DNA from: Nocardia miyunensis NBRC 108239
GTDB lineage: Bacteria > Actinomycetota > Actinomycetes > Mycobacteriales > Mycobacteriaceae
Reading direction: 5' to 3'
Assembly (NCBI RefSeq): GCF_001613065.1
Contig: NZ_BDBQ01000074.1
Span: 26,086 to 90,085, forward strand
DNA length: 64,000 bases
In this document: positions 8,750-17,519 of the stretch, piece by piece
Layout of the letters: every line of letters begins with the position of its first letter
Position numbering within the stretch: the stretch's first letter is position 1
Translations under genes and position numbers: made by a program
Notes under the pieces: model-generated
What the model was told of the DNA's origin: nothing
Databases searched by the model: none
Seen by the model: the letters and a program-made list of their open reading frames with translations, nothing else

Positions 8750-10587
8750 GTCGAGGTTCTCGCACCTGGCAGCGCGCCGGGGTGAGCCGATTACGCCTGG
8801 TGATCGGACTGCTGTTGGTGTCGGTGCTGGCATTGAGCTCATGTGCGAATCTGCCGGATTCCTCCGCACCGCAGGCGCTGGGGACCATTGATCACGCGCC
8901 GACCAGCACCGGTCCGGTGACGCCGGTCGCGGGGCACGATCCGGATCTGCTGGTGCGCAATTTCCTGTCCGCCACCGCGAACCCGGCCAACCGGCATCAG
9001 CAGGCTCGGGAGTACCTGTCCCCGACCGCGGCGCTGAACTGGGACGACAGTGCCGGGACCGCGATCGTGGAATCTCCGGACACGTTGCGTGAATCCCTGA
9101 CCGGCGATACCGCCACGTATCGGATTCGCGCGCGCAAACTCGGTGAGCTGGGCGCGGATGGGGCGTTCCGCGCCCAGGACAACACCTACGAGACCCGGGT
9201 CGAGCTGACGAAGGTCGGCGACGAGTGGCGGATCAATCAGGTGGAACCGGGCGTCGTCGTGGACAGCGCCGCGTTCTACAAGTCCTATCGCCGCTATTCG
9301 CTGTACTTCGCGAACAATGCCGGTTCCAGCATGGTTCCGGATCTGCGCTGGATCGCCACGAGTAAGGATCAGGTCACCGAGCGGCTGCTGGCGCTGCTGT
9401 CCGAGGGGGCGCAGCCGTCCCTCGCGCCGGCCGTGCGCAATGTGCTGGCCGCGCCGATCAGTCTGCGCGGCGGCATCACCAAGGCCAACGGCGCGGCAGA
9501 CGGGGTCGGGCTGGGGCTGGGCGGGGTGCGGATCGACTTCGCCGGCGCCTCGGCGCTCGATGCGCGGAGTAAGGAGCTGCTGGCCGCGCAGGTGGTGCTG
9601 ACACTGGCCGGTGCGGGCATCCTCGGTCCGTACGTCCTGCTCGCGGACGGCAAGCCGCTCGACGACCGGTACGCGAACACCGGCTGGTCGCTGGACGACG
9701 TCAACGCGATGAATCCGAAGACGCCCACCGCCGATCGCACGGGTCTGCACGCGTTGCGGGACGGCACGCTGGTCACGGTGGATACCGCCAAGGGGCACAT
9801 CACGCCGACGCCGGGATATTTCGGTACCGCGCACAATCTGCAGTCGGTCGGACTGTCCGATGACGGCCAGCTGGTCGCCGCGGTCGCCGACAGCGGCGAG
9901 CCCGCCCCCAAGCCCAAGCACACCCTGGTCATCGGGAGTTATGACGGTTCCACCACGTTCTCGGTGGTGCAGGGCGACACCTTCACCCGGCCGTCGTGGA
10001 CATCGGACGGCGGAGCGGTGTGGACCGTCATCGACGGCACGAAGGTCGTTCGGGTGGTGCACGACCGGGCCACCGGCAATGTCTCGCGACAGGACGTCGA
10101 CAGTTCCACGTTGACGGTCGGTGAGCCGAACAGTACCGATCCGGTGCCGCGGCTGCCCATCACCGATCTGCGCATCTCCCGCGACGGCACCCGTGCGGCG
10201 ATCATCGCCGGCGGCAAGGTGTACCTGGCGGTCGTGGTGGTCCATCCGGACGGCAAGTACTCCCTGGTCTCGCCCCAGCCGGTCGCGGTCGATCTGAGCA
10301 CGACCGCGGTGTCCATCGACTGGACCAGTCCCGACACCCTGGTCGTGGCCCGGGAGGGAGATGTGAATCCGGTGGAGACGGTCTTCATCGACGGTTCGGA
10401 TCTGACCACGTTGTCGAGTCAGAATCTGACCCCGCCGGTGCGGTCGGTCAGCGTGGCTTCCGACACGTATTACGTCGCGGATTCGCGTGCGGTGATGCAA
10501 TTGCAGTCCACCGATCCGGCCGCGGACCGATTCTGGCGCGAGGTACAGGGATTGGGCACGAACGCCGTACCGGTGCTGCCGGGCTGA
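8746..10587 (+). CDS. lpqB: Lipoprotein LpqB (GerMN / beta-propeller)
   Basis: Third member of the mtrAB operon, starting inside the mtrB stop. A signal peptide (RLRLVIGLLLVSVLAL) leads to the lipobox LSSC, with C33 as lipidated residue, placing it on the outer face of the membrane. An N-terminal GerMN-type domain (about 60-300) is followed by a C-terminal part with repeated strands such as GLSDDGQLVAAVADSG and LRISRDGTRAAIIAGG that resemble propeller blades. In mycobacteria LpqB binds the MtrB sensor region and modulates the signal. The 613-residue length is slightly above the mycobacterial version. Confidence 0.95.
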   Translation: MSRGSRTWQRAGVSRLRLVIGLLLVSVLALSSCANLPDSSAPQALGTIDHAPTSTGPVTPVAGHDPDLLVRNFLSATANPANRHQQAREYLSPTAALNWDDSAGTAIVESPDTLRESLTGDTATYRIRARKLGELGADGAFRAQDNTYETRVELTKVGDEWRINQVEPGVVVDSAAFYKSYRRYSLYFANNAGSSMVPDLRWIATSKDQVTERLLALLSEGAQPSLAPAVRNVLAAPISLRGGITKANGAADGVGLGLGGVRIDFAGASALDARSKELLAAQVVLTLAGAGILGPYVLLADGKPLDDRYANTGWSLDDVNAMNPKTPTADRTGLHALRDGTLVTVDTAKGHITPTPGYFGTAHNLQSVGLSDDGQLVAAVADSGEPAPKPKHTLVIGSYDGSTTFSVVQGDTFTRPSWTSDGGAVWTVIDGTKVVRVVHDRATGNVSRQDVDSSTLTVGEPNSTDPVPRLPITDLRISRDGTRAAIIAGGKVYLAVVVVHPDGKYSLVSPQPVAVDLSTTAVSIDWTSPDTLVVAREGDVNPVETVFIDGSDLTTLSSQNLTPPVRSVSVASDTYYVADSRAVMQLQSTDPAADRFWREVQGLGTNAVPVLPG

Positions 10588-10687
10588 GTTCGGTGGACGA
10601 TCCTTCGGGATCATCGGGCGCACCCGCTGCACATGGGTGAACGCCGAACCTGTTGGCGATGCCGGAAATGACCGGCACACTGGGCCG

Positions 10688-11332
10688 ATGCGGATGCTGC
10701 TGGATCTGATCCTGCCGCGAACGTGCGGGGGATGTGGGGCACACGGGGATGTATGGTGCGCCGGGTGCGCACGGAGTCTGTCCGGTATGCCGATGCGGGT
10801 GCGACCGCGCACCGATCCGGGTGTGCCGTGCTGGGCGCTGGGCAGGTATTCCGGTGCTGGACGCCGGGCGATCATCGCCGTAAAGGAGCATGGACGCCGG
10901 GATCTGGCGCGGCCGTTGGGGTTGGCATTGGCCAGGGGGCTGGATAAACTTCGGGATCCACGACGGTCGCTGGTTCTGATTCCGGCACCGACCAAGCGGT
11001 CGGCCGCGCGCCGTCGCGGGGGTGATCCGGTGGCCCGGGTCACCCGATTAGCCGCGAGTTCGCTACCTGATTGCCGGGCTGTTCCGGCGTTGCGAATGCA
11101 CCGTGCGGTGAGGGATTCGGTCGGCCTGGGCCCGAGGGAGCGCAGAGCCAATCTGCACGGGCGGATCACGGCCTGTGCCCGGGTGTTGCCCGCTGCTCTC
11201 TCGGCGGCAAATGTCGAGGTAGTGCTGGTCGATGATGTCCTGACAACGGGAGCAACAGCGGGCGAGTCGGTTCGTGCGCTGGCCGCCGCGGGCATCGGTG
11301 TGCGCGCTGTCATGGTGACTTGCGCGGCATGA
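10688..11332 (+). CDS. ComF family phosphoribosyltransferase-like protein
   Basis: The N-terminus has a four-cysteine zinc-type motif, CGGC (13-16) and CAGC (24-27). The C-terminal half is a type I phosphoribosyltransferase fold with the PRPP loop VVLVDDVLTTGAT. The middle VLIPAPTKRSAARRRGGDP is characteristic of ComF/GntX relatives. The substrate is not known; in competent bacteria ComF helps DNA uptake, but no competence genes are seen here. The frame is open from 10637, but ATG 10688 (MRMLLDLILPRTCGGCG) matches the family start. Same position after lpqB as in mycobacteria. Confidence 0.88.
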   Translation: MRMLLDLILPRTCGGCGAHGDVWCAGCARSLSGMPMRVRPRTDPGVPCWALGRYSGAGRRAIIAVKEHGRRDLARPLGLALARGLDKLRDPRRSLVLIPAPTKRSAARRRGGDPVARVTRLAASSLPDCRAVPALRMHRAVRDSVGLGPRERRANLHGRITACARVLPAALSAANVEVVLVDDVLTTGATAGESVRALAAAGIGVRAVMVTCAA

Positions 11333-11584
11333 GGCGGCGAAATTTGCGTGAACACTGGCGGACAGGTCGCTGGCGTAATAGCGTGGCCATCAGAGCGATC
11401 TGACACCCCGTACCAGAGGTTGGAGGTGGCGCCTCGAGCGACTTACGTGTCGAGTTTTCCAGTGTGCGCAACCAGTCTCGCGACCGCCGCCCGTGTCAGC
11501 TGATCGCCTGCCGCGCACACCTCTCGATACGGCTATTACCCGCCGCACACGACTCGTGTGTGTGGCCAGATCCGGGAGGTACGC

Positions 11585-12307
11585 GTGACGACTTCACGAC
11601 CTTCAGTGAAAGAAGCAGACGCCTCGGCCCGCTATGGCGCGACAGCCGATTCCACCGCTTTCGACCGAGCCGAACCCGAGGAACAGCCCAAAGTCCCCAG
11701 TGCCGACGTCGTGGTGAAGGGCCGCAACGTCGAGGTCCCTGATCATTTCCGAATTCACGTGGCGGACAGGCTCTCCCGGCTCGAGCGTTTCGACCCGTTG
11801 ATCTATCTGTTCGATGTGGAGCTCTTCCACGAACGCAATCGCCGGCAGCGCAAGAGCTGTCAGCGGCTCGAGATCACCGCACGCGGCAAGGGGCCGATCG
11901 TGCGCGCGGAGGCCTGTGCGGACAGCTTCTACGCCGCTCTGGAACAGGCTGCCGAGAAGCTCGAGAGCCGACTGCGTCGCAGCAAGGATCGTCGCCGGGT
12001 GCACTACGGGGAGAAGACCCCGGTATCGGTGGCCGAGGCGACCGCGGATCTCATCGACGAATCGCTGCGCCGCCCGGCCGCGAACGGTGTCGTGGATCAG
12101 GAAGTGGATCAGGCTGATTACGCCGGTCCCGGCCATATCGTGCGGACCAAGGTGCATCCCGCCGCGCCGATGTCGGTCGACGACGCGCTCTACCAGATGG
12201 AACTCGTCGGCCACGATTTCTTCCTCTTCCACGACCGGGAGTCCGATCGTCCCTCGGTGGTGTACCGCCGTCATGCCTTCGACTACGGCCTGATCAGGCT
12301 CGCGTAG
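11585..12307 (+). CDS. hpf: Ribosome hibernation promoting factor, long form
   Basis: Dimerises or inactivates ribosomes in stationary phase. The N-terminal domain (about 40-145) has the S30AE pattern DVVVKGRNVEVPDHFRIHV and later EACADSFYAALEQAAEKLE. A linker leads to the C-terminal dimerisation domain with HPAAPMSVDDALYQMELV and a final VYRRHAFDYGLIRL. About 35 extra N-terminal residues precede the S30AE domain. GTG 11585 is chosen because GGGAGG sits five bases before it; a longer frame back to 11558 lacks such a site. It lies between comF and secA1 as in mycobacteria. Confidence 0.93.
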   Translation: MTTSRPSVKEADASARYGATADSTAFDRAEPEEQPKVPSADVVVKGRNVEVPDHFRIHVADRLSRLERFDPLIYLFDVELFHERNRRQRKSCQRLEITARGKGPIVRAEACADSFYAALEQAAEKLESRLRRSKDRRRVHYGEKTPVSVAEATADLIDESLRRPAANGVVDQEVDQADYAGPGHIVRTKVHPAAPMSVDDALYQMELVGHDFFLFHDRESDRPSVVYRRHAFDYGLIRLA

Positions 12308-12457
12308 CAGTTATCGGTCTCGGGGCCGGCGACCGACCAGGTGTCGTCGGCCCTTTCGGTATGTCCTTTCGGGGATTTGCCTGTGACGCTGTGTATCGCT
12401 TTTCTCCTTACCTTGGAGTAAGTTCGGTGCCGGGTGATTCTCTCGAAAGGAAATCGC

Positions 12458-13750
12458 ATGGCTACCAGCGCAACTCGCCGTGCTGTGATCGTGTCCGGAG
12501 TGCGGACGCCGTTCGTGCGGGCGTTCACCGATTACATGCGGATGGATTCCATCGACCTGGCCGATACGGCGGTCGCCGGGCTGCTGGCCCGGACCGGGCT
12601 GCCCAAGGCCGCGGTACAGGCGATCGTGTGGGGCGGGGTGATCCTGCCCAGTGCCGCACCCAATATCGCCCGGGAGATCGCCCTGGATCTGGAACTGGAT
12701 TCCGGATGCGAGGGGCATACGGTGACCCGGGCGTGCGCGTCGGGATTGCAGGCGGTGACGACCGCGGCCGCCGCGATCGAACGTGGCGAGTACGACGTGA
12801 TGATCGCGGGTGGTAGTGATTCCACCAGCAACGCCGAGGTGAAGTTGCCGCAGAAGCTGGTCCACGCGGGTGCGCCGCTCGCACTCGGCAAACCCAAACC
12901 GAAGGACTATCTCTCGGCGGTCGCCCAACTCGCGCCGTTCACCGATATCCTGCCGCACCGGCCCAAGATCGCCGAGCGCACGACCGGTGAGGTGATGGGG
13001 GAGTCAGCCGAGAAGATGGCCGCGATCCACGGCGTCGGCCGCGCGGCCCAGGACGAGTTCGCGGCCCGCTCGCATCACCGCGCCGCCGCTGCCATCGACT
13101 CCGGCCGGTTCGCCGACGAGGTGCTCGATGTGGTTACGCCCGAAGGGAAGACGGTCACCCGGGACGGTCTGGTTCGCGCGAACACCAGCGTCGAGAAGCT
13201 CGCCACGCTGGCACCGGTGTTCGCGAAGAACGGCACCGTCACGGCGGGCAACGCCAGCCCGCTCACCGACGGGGCTTCCGCGGTGCTGCTGATGAGCGAG
13301 GACAAAGCGCGCGCACTGGGTTTCGAACCGCTCGCGGCATTCCGGTCATGGAGTTATGTCAGCGTGGATCCCCGCGATCAGGTGTTGATCGGCCCGGCCA
13401 TCTCGATGCCGCGCGCACTGGACAAGGCCGGAATGTCTCTGGGCGACGTGGATTTCGTCGATATTCACGAGGCGTTCGCCGCGCAGACCCTCTCCGTGCT
13501 GGCGGCGCTGGCCAGTGACGAGTGGGCCAAGACACGTCTGGACCGCGACAGTGCCGTCGGCGAGATCGATCCCGCGGTGCTGAACGTGCACGGTGGATCG
13601 GTCTCGCTCGGACATCCCTTCGGCGCGACGGGCGCCCGCATGGTCACCACGATGGCCAATGAACTGGCACGTTCGGACAAAAGCGTTGCGCTGCTGGGCA
13701 TCTGCGCGGCCGGTGGCATCGGGGCCTCCGCGGTGCTCGAGCGGGTGTAG
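12458..13750 (+). CDS. fadI: Acetyl-CoA acetyltransferase (thiolase)
   Basis: 430-residue thiolase that cleaves or forms beta-ketoacyl-CoA. The nucleophilic cysteine is C93 in TRACASG. The C-terminal catalytic histidine sits in GGSVSLGHPFGATGAR and the second cysteine in LLGICAAGGIGAS; VDIHEAFAAQ is the usual active-site loop. Sequence style is that of FadI-type trifunctional-complex thiolases, hence beta-oxidation is the likely pathway, though a biosynthetic role cannot be excluded. ATG 12458 follows GAAAGGAAATCGC. A short inverted repeat CTTAC..GTAAG lies at 12407-12422 in the leader and may be a regulator site. Confidence 0.88.
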   Translation: MATSATRRAVIVSGVRTPFVRAFTDYMRMDSIDLADTAVAGLLARTGLPKAAVQAIVWGGVILPSAAPNIAREIALDLELDSGCEGHTVTRACASGLQAVTTAAAAIERGEYDVMIAGGSDSTSNAEVKLPQKLVHAGAPLALGKPKPKDYLSAVAQLAPFTDILPHRPKIAERTTGEVMGESAEKMAAIHGVGRAAQDEFAARSHHRAAAAIDSGRFADEVLDVVTPEGKTVTRDGLVRANTSVEKLATLAPVFAKNGTVTAGNASPLTDGASAVLLMSEDKARALGFEPLAAFRSWSYVSVDPRDQVLIGPAISMPRALDKAGMSLGDVDFVDIHEAFAAQTLSVLAALASDEWAKTRLDRDSAVGEIDPAVLNVHGGSVSLGHPFGATGARMVTTMANELARSDKSVALLGICAAGGIGASAVLERV

Positions 13751-13768
13751 TTCCCGCGCGGGGCCGGT

Positions 13769-14440
13769 TCAGCCGGAGAACTTCTCCCAGTGCACGGCCT
13801 CGCTCAGCGGGCGTCGCTCGCGCCAGCCGAAGCGTTCCAGGTCGGGCGTTTCCTGGAATTCGTGGACCGGCCCCACGCACAGCCAGGCGATCGGGCGGAT
13901 TCCGGGCGGCAGGTGCATCAGGTCGGTGAGGAAGGGCGCGTCGTAGAAGCTGACCCAGCCGACGCCGATCCCCTCGGCGGTGGCGGCCAGCCACAGGTTC
14001 TGAATCGCGAGAATAGTGGAGTAGAGCCCGGTTTCGGGGACGGTGGCCCGGCCCAGGATGTGCGGGCCGCCCCGGCTGTCGTCGTGGGTGACCACGATGC
14101 CGGTGCCGCTCTCGGTGATGCCCTCGATCTTGATCGGCTCGAAGGTCCGGGCCCGTTCGGGCGGCAGCGACTCACGGAATTCGATGCGCTTGTCCGCGAC
14201 GTGCGCGGCGAAGCGGGTCAGCGTGGCGGGGTCGCGCACGACGATGAAATCCCACGGCTGCGAATTGCCGACGCTCGGCGCGCGATGCGCCGCGTCGAGG
14301 ATCCGCATCAGGGCGGCATCGTCGAGGAGTTCGCCGGTGAACTCGGCGCGCACATCGCGCCGCCGCCGGATCACTTCGTAAATGTCGTGCTCAGTAACCA
14401 CACCATCGCCAATCTTGCCCGCACGTATCCCAGTCGGCAC
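13769..14440 (-). CDS. bluB: 5,6-dimethylbenzimidazole synthase BluB
   Basis: BluB breaks down reduced FMN with oxygen to make the lower ligand of vitamin B12. The product is a nitroreductase-fold protein with the BluB pattern: IRRRRDVRAEF near the start, HRAPSVGNSQPWDFIVV, then TGLYSTILAIQNLWLAATAEGIGVGWVSF and the closing DLERFGWRERRPL. This end motif separates BluB from ordinary nitroreductases. The frame starts at GTG 14440; a second GTG at 14401 would give a protein starting VTEHDIYE and is equally plausible. No cobalamin genes are adjacent. It converges on the thiolase gene with only 18 bases between stops. Confidence 0.9.
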   Translation of the reverse strand: MPTGIRAGKIGDGVVTEHDIYEVIRRRRDVRAEFTGELLDDAALMRILDAAHRAPSVGNSQPWDFIVVRDPATLTRFAAHVADKRIEFRESLPPERARTFEPIKIEGITESGTGIVVTHDDSRGGPHILGRATVPETGLYSTILAIQNLWLAATAEGIGVGWVSFYDAPFLTDLMHLPPGIRPIAWLCVGPVHEFQETPDLERFGWRERRPLSEAVHWEKFSG

Positions 14441-14506
14441 CAGTCAACCAGAGGCAAATAATCTCGCAGCGCCGAACCCTTGCCCGACGCACCTGTGCCG
14501 GCAGAT

Positions 14507-14544
14507 GAGCGCACCCCGCCCGGGATGCCGGACGGGGTGCGCTC
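14507..14544 (-). terminator. Hairpin downstream of the first desaturase gene
   Basis: GAGCGCACCCCG (14507-14518) pairs perfectly with CGGGGTGCGCTC (14533-14544), and the 14-base loop can form a small hairpin of its own. It lies about 20 bases past the stop of the minus-strand desaturase gene. No clear T-run follows. Confidence 0.6.
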
Positions 14545-14564
14545 AGGTGCTCTACGTGGCGGGC

Positions 14565-15818
14565 TCAGCCGATCGGCACCGCGCGGCGGGCTTCGGCGAG
14601 GCGGCGACGGCCCTGCTTCAATGCGGTGCGCAGGCCCCGGCGACGTCCAGTGACCGGGTCGATCTCGGAGACGCCGCCGAAGGCGCGCTCGGACCTGGTC
14701 TCGGGGGCGTCGTCGGTGGACCGACGCAGATATTTGTTCGGCAGCGAGAGCTTGATGATCGTGCGCCACGACTTGCCGTACTGCACCGGCAGCGAACCGG
14801 TGGTGTAGGGCAGATCGTATTTATCGCACAGCGCGCGCACCCGCACCGCGATCGAGGCGAGCCGGTTGCTCGGCAGGTCCGGGAACAGATGGTGCTCGAT
14901 CTGGTGGGAGAGGTTGCCGGTCATGAAATGCAGCACGGGGCCGCCGGAGATATTGGCGCTGCCCAGCATCTGGCGCAGATACCATTCGCCCTGGGTCTCG
15001 CCGTCGATATCGGCCTTGGTGAACTTCTCGGCACCGTCGGGGAAGTGGCCGCAGAAGATCACCGCATTGGTCCATACATTGCGGATGATGTTGGCCACGA
15101 TATTGGCCGAGAGCGTGGACAGGAATGCCGGGCCGGTCAGCAGCGGGAAGATCGCATAATCCTTGGCCACCTGCTTGCCGACCTTCTTCAGCACCAAGCG
15201 ACGGTCCTCTTCGAACTGCTTGCGCTCCGGGCTGTCGGGGGCCCACTTCTTCTTGGCCACCTTGCCCAATTCCAGGTGCTGGATCGCCACGCCGTATTCG
15301 AAGAACATCTGCAGCAGCAGGTTGTACACCGGCTGACCGAGATAGAACGGCGCCCAGCGCTGGTCGCGCGTGACGCGCAGCAGGCCGTAGCCGATGTCGT
15401 CGTCCATGCCCAGGACGTTGGTGTACTTGTGGTGCAGGAAGTTGTGCGTGATCTTCCAGTGCGCGGACGGGCCGACGTTGTCCCACTCCCACGACGCGGA
15501 GTGGATTTCCGGATCGTTCATCCAGTCCCACTGGCCGTGCATGACATTGTGGCCGATTTCCATGTTCTCGATGATCTTGGCCGTGCCCAGCAGGGCGACG
15601 CCGGCCAGCCATGCGGGCGGGAGGAAGCTCGCGAACAGCACCGCGCGGCCGCTGATCTCGAGCGCGCGCTGGAGCCGGATCACATTGCGGATGTAGCGGG
15701 CATCGCGTTGTCCACGAGAGGCTTCGATTTCCCGCCGGATGGCATCCAGCTCTACACCGATCGCTTCCACGTCCTCCGGGGTGAGGTGCGCGTATTCCTT
15801 GACATCCGAGATCGCCAT
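14565..15818 (-). CDS. Membrane fatty acyl-CoA desaturase (DesA3-like), copy A
   Basis: Integral membrane diiron desaturase of 417 residues. The histidine boxes are GHNVMHG (89-95), HNFLHH (125-130) and the C-terminal SHQIEHHLFPDLPSNR. Together they match the stearoyl-CoA delta-9 desaturase family that makes oleate for membrane lipids. Hydrophobic segments lie around 60-80 and 245-270. The tail is short and basic (RRRGLRTALKQGRRRLAEA), unlike the long coiled-coil tail of copy B upstream. Copy B and the reductase gene lie directly upstream on the same strand, but each gene has its own upstream repeat element. ATG 15818 gives MAISDVKEY. Confidence 0.92.
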   Translation of the reverse strand: MAISDVKEYAHLTPEDVEAIGVELDAIRREIEASRGQRDARYIRNVIRLQRALEISGRAVLFASFLPPAWLAGVALLGTAKIIENMEIGHNVMHGQWDWMNDPEIHSASWEWDNVGPSAHWKITHNFLHHKYTNVLGMDDDIGYGLLRVTRDQRWAPFYLGQPVYNLLLQMFFEYGVAIQHLELGKVAKKKWAPDSPERKQFEEDRRLVLKKVGKQVAKDYAIFPLLTGPAFLSTLSANIVANIIRNVWTNAVIFCGHFPDGAEKFTKADIDGETQGEWYLRQMLGSANISGGPVLHFMTGNLSHQIEHHLFPDLPSNRLASIAVRVRALCDKYDLPYTTGSLPVQYGKSWRTIIKLSLPNKYLRRSTDDAPETRSERAFGGVSEIDPVTGRRRGLRTALKQGRRRLAEARRAVPIG

Positions 15819-15821
15819 GGG

Positions 15822-15856
15822 GGTTACACTACCGTAGGTTACGGGCCCGTAGGTTA
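15822..15856. promoter_or_regulatory. Tandem 15-bp-period boxes before desaturase A
   Basis: GGTTA occurs at 15822, 15837 and 15852, exactly 15 bases apart, the last two as part of CCGTAGGTTA. The unit GGTTACGGGCCCGTAGGTTA (15837-15856) matches 18710-18729, ahead of the reductase gene, at 17 of 20 positions. The array ends four bases from the desaturase start codon, so a bound protein would block expression. It resembles a shared operator for fatty-acid desaturation. Confidence 0.65.
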
Positions 15857-15915
15857 TCTCCTGATCGATCCACAACTGTGGCGTACGCCGCATTGTGAAT
15901 GTAACCAAGATATGC

Positions 15916-17412
15916 TTACGGGCTCCGCCGCGTCCGCTGCCGACGACGCACCCGCCACAGGGCCCGCTCCCGCAACGCGCGTCTCCACAACTGCCGCCGT
16001 TCCTCGCGCGCCTTGTCCTGCAGAGCCTGGGTGGCCTCGCGCAATGCCTGCTGTTCGTGGCGCGCCTTGTCCTGCCACGCCTGGGTCGCCTCACGCAGCG
16101 CCTGCTGTTCCTGCCGGGCCTTGTCCTGCAGGACCAGCTTGGCCTCGCGCAGGGCCTCCTTCTCCTGACGGGCCCGCTCCCGCAAAGCCACCTTCGCCTC
16201 GGCCATCGCCGAACGCAGACCGCGACGCACACCCGTTTCCGGGTCGACGACGGTCTCGGCGCTCGGCCAATACAGCGACAGCGCCGCGAATTTGCGCTCG
16301 GACGAGGTTTCGGGTGCGTCGTCGGCGGTGCGGCGCAGATATCGGTCCGGCAGCGCCAGCTTGTGAATGGTCCGGAAGGCCAGCAGATACTGTTTGCCCA
16401 GCGAGCCGGTCGTATAGGGCAGATCGTATTTGTCGCACAGTTCGCGCACCTGGACCGAGATCTCCGGATAGCGGCTGCTGGGAATGTCCGGGAACAGGTG
16501 ATGCTCGATCTGGTAGCAGAGGTTGCCACTCATGAACGCCATCGACCTGCCCGCGGTGAAATTCGCGCTGCCCAGCATCTGCCGCAGATACCATTCGCCG
16601 CGAGTCTCGTCGGCGAATTGCTCCTCGGTGAATTTCTCCGCGCCGTCCGGGAAGTGACCGCAGAAGATCACCGCGTACGCCCACAGGTTGCGCAGGAGAT
16701 TCGCGGTCGCATTGGCTTTCAGCGTCTGCTTCCAGGCCGGGCCGGTCAGCGCGGGATAGATCACGAAATCCTTCGCCACCTGCCGACCGGCCTTGCGGAA
16801 GAATGCCTTGTTGGGCTCGGAGAGCACCTCCCATGGCCGGACGCCGAGTTGATCCTTCTCGGCTCTGAGGTCGTGCAGCGCGATGCCCCACTCGAAGGTG
16901 GCGGCCAGCAGCAGATTCGCCAGCGGCTGGATGAGGTGGACCGGGCGCCACTGCTCGTCGCGGGTCATCCGCAGGATGCCGAATCCCAGGTCCTCATCTT
17001 TGCCCAGCACATTGGTGTAGGTGTGGTGCGAATAGTTGTGCGCGCGCTTCCACTGCCCGGAGGTGCCCGTCATATCCCACTCCCACGAGGTGGAGTGGAT
17101 CTCCGGGTCGTTCATCCAATCCCATTGCCCGTGGCTGATGTTGTGCCCGAGCTCCATGTTCTCGATGATCTTGGCAATCGTCAGCAAGGTCGTGCCGGCC
17201 AGCCACGCCGTGCGCCGCTTGCCGGCGAACAGGGTGATCCGTCCCGCGGCCTCCAGGATGCGCTGCGCGCGAATGGACCGCCGGATGTACTTCGCGTCGT
17301 TCTCGCCCAGAGATGATTCGACGGTGCGCCGGATGCTGTCGAGTTCCTGTCCCAGGGCCTCGATATCCGTCTCGGTCAGATGAGCGAACGCCTTGATGTC
17401 GGTGATTGCCAC
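15916..17412 (-). CDS. Membrane fatty acyl-CoA desaturase (DesA3-like), copy B, with coiled-coil tail
   Basis: Same family as copy A: histidine boxes GHNISHG (89-95), HNYSHH (125-130) and CYQIEHHLFPDIPSSR. The two proteins are clearly paralogous throughout the catalytic part. After about residue 410 this copy carries a roughly 90-residue charged tail containing three 18-residue repeats of the type QALREATQAWQDKARHE, then an arginine-rich end. The tail should form a long helix or coiled coil on the cytoplasmic side. Total 498 residues, well above the usual 420-430. GTG 17412 is chosen because VAITDIKAFAHLTE lines up with the start of copy A. The reductase gene lies just upstream. Confidence 0.9.
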   Translation of the reverse strand: MAITDIKAFAHLTETDIEALGQELDSIRRTVESSLGENDAKYIRRSIRAQRILEAAGRITLFAGKRRTAWLAGTTLLTIAKIIENMELGHNISHGQWDWMNDPEIHSTSWEWDMTGTSGQWKRAHNYSHHTYTNVLGKDEDLGFGILRMTRDEQWRPVHLIQPLANLLLAATFEWGIALHDLRAEKDQLGVRPWEVLSEPNKAFFRKAGRQVAKDFVIYPALTGPAWKQTLKANATANLLRNLWAYAVIFCGHFPDGAEKFTEEQFADETRGEWYLRQMLGSANFTAGRSMAFMSGNLCYQIEHHLFPDIPSSRYPEISVQVRELCDKYDLPYTTGSLGKQYLLAFRTIHKLALPDRYLRRTADDAPETSSERKFAALSLYWPSAETVVDPETGVRRGLRSAMAEAKVALRERARQEKEALREAKLVLQDKARQEQQALREATQAWQDKARHEQQALREATQALQDKAREERRQLWRRALRERALWRVRRRQRTRRSP

Positions 17413-17440
17413 AGTGCTGAGTTGCCTCGATTCGCTCGGC

Positions 17441-17453
17441 GCATCGTAGGTGA
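17441..17453. promoter_or_regulatory. Degenerate desaturase box before copy B
   Basis: GCATCGTAGGTGA, 29 bases before the copy B start, matches 12 of 13 positions of GCATCGTAGGTTA in the reductase element at 18717-18729. The left half of the element is not preserved. It may be a weaker or decayed site for the same regulator. Confidence 0.4.
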
Positions 17454-17519
17454 GGGTGATCGCGGGACGCAATGCACCAGGTGCCCTTATCGAGAGTATC
17501 GGGTTTCGGTGAATAGCGT

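Noticed and set aside
8839..11406. An 855-codon minus-strand frame opposite lpqB and comF
   Set aside because: Opposite strand of a conserved operon with GTGA/ATGA overlaps; composition is that of a shadow frame.
14399..14480. Cobalamin riboswitch upstream of bluB
   Set aside because: The upstream gap is only a few dozen bases and lacks the B12-box sequence.
14565..17412. The two desaturases as one gene split by a frameshift
   Set aside because: Both copies have complete sets of histidine boxes and separate starts, stops and upstream elements.
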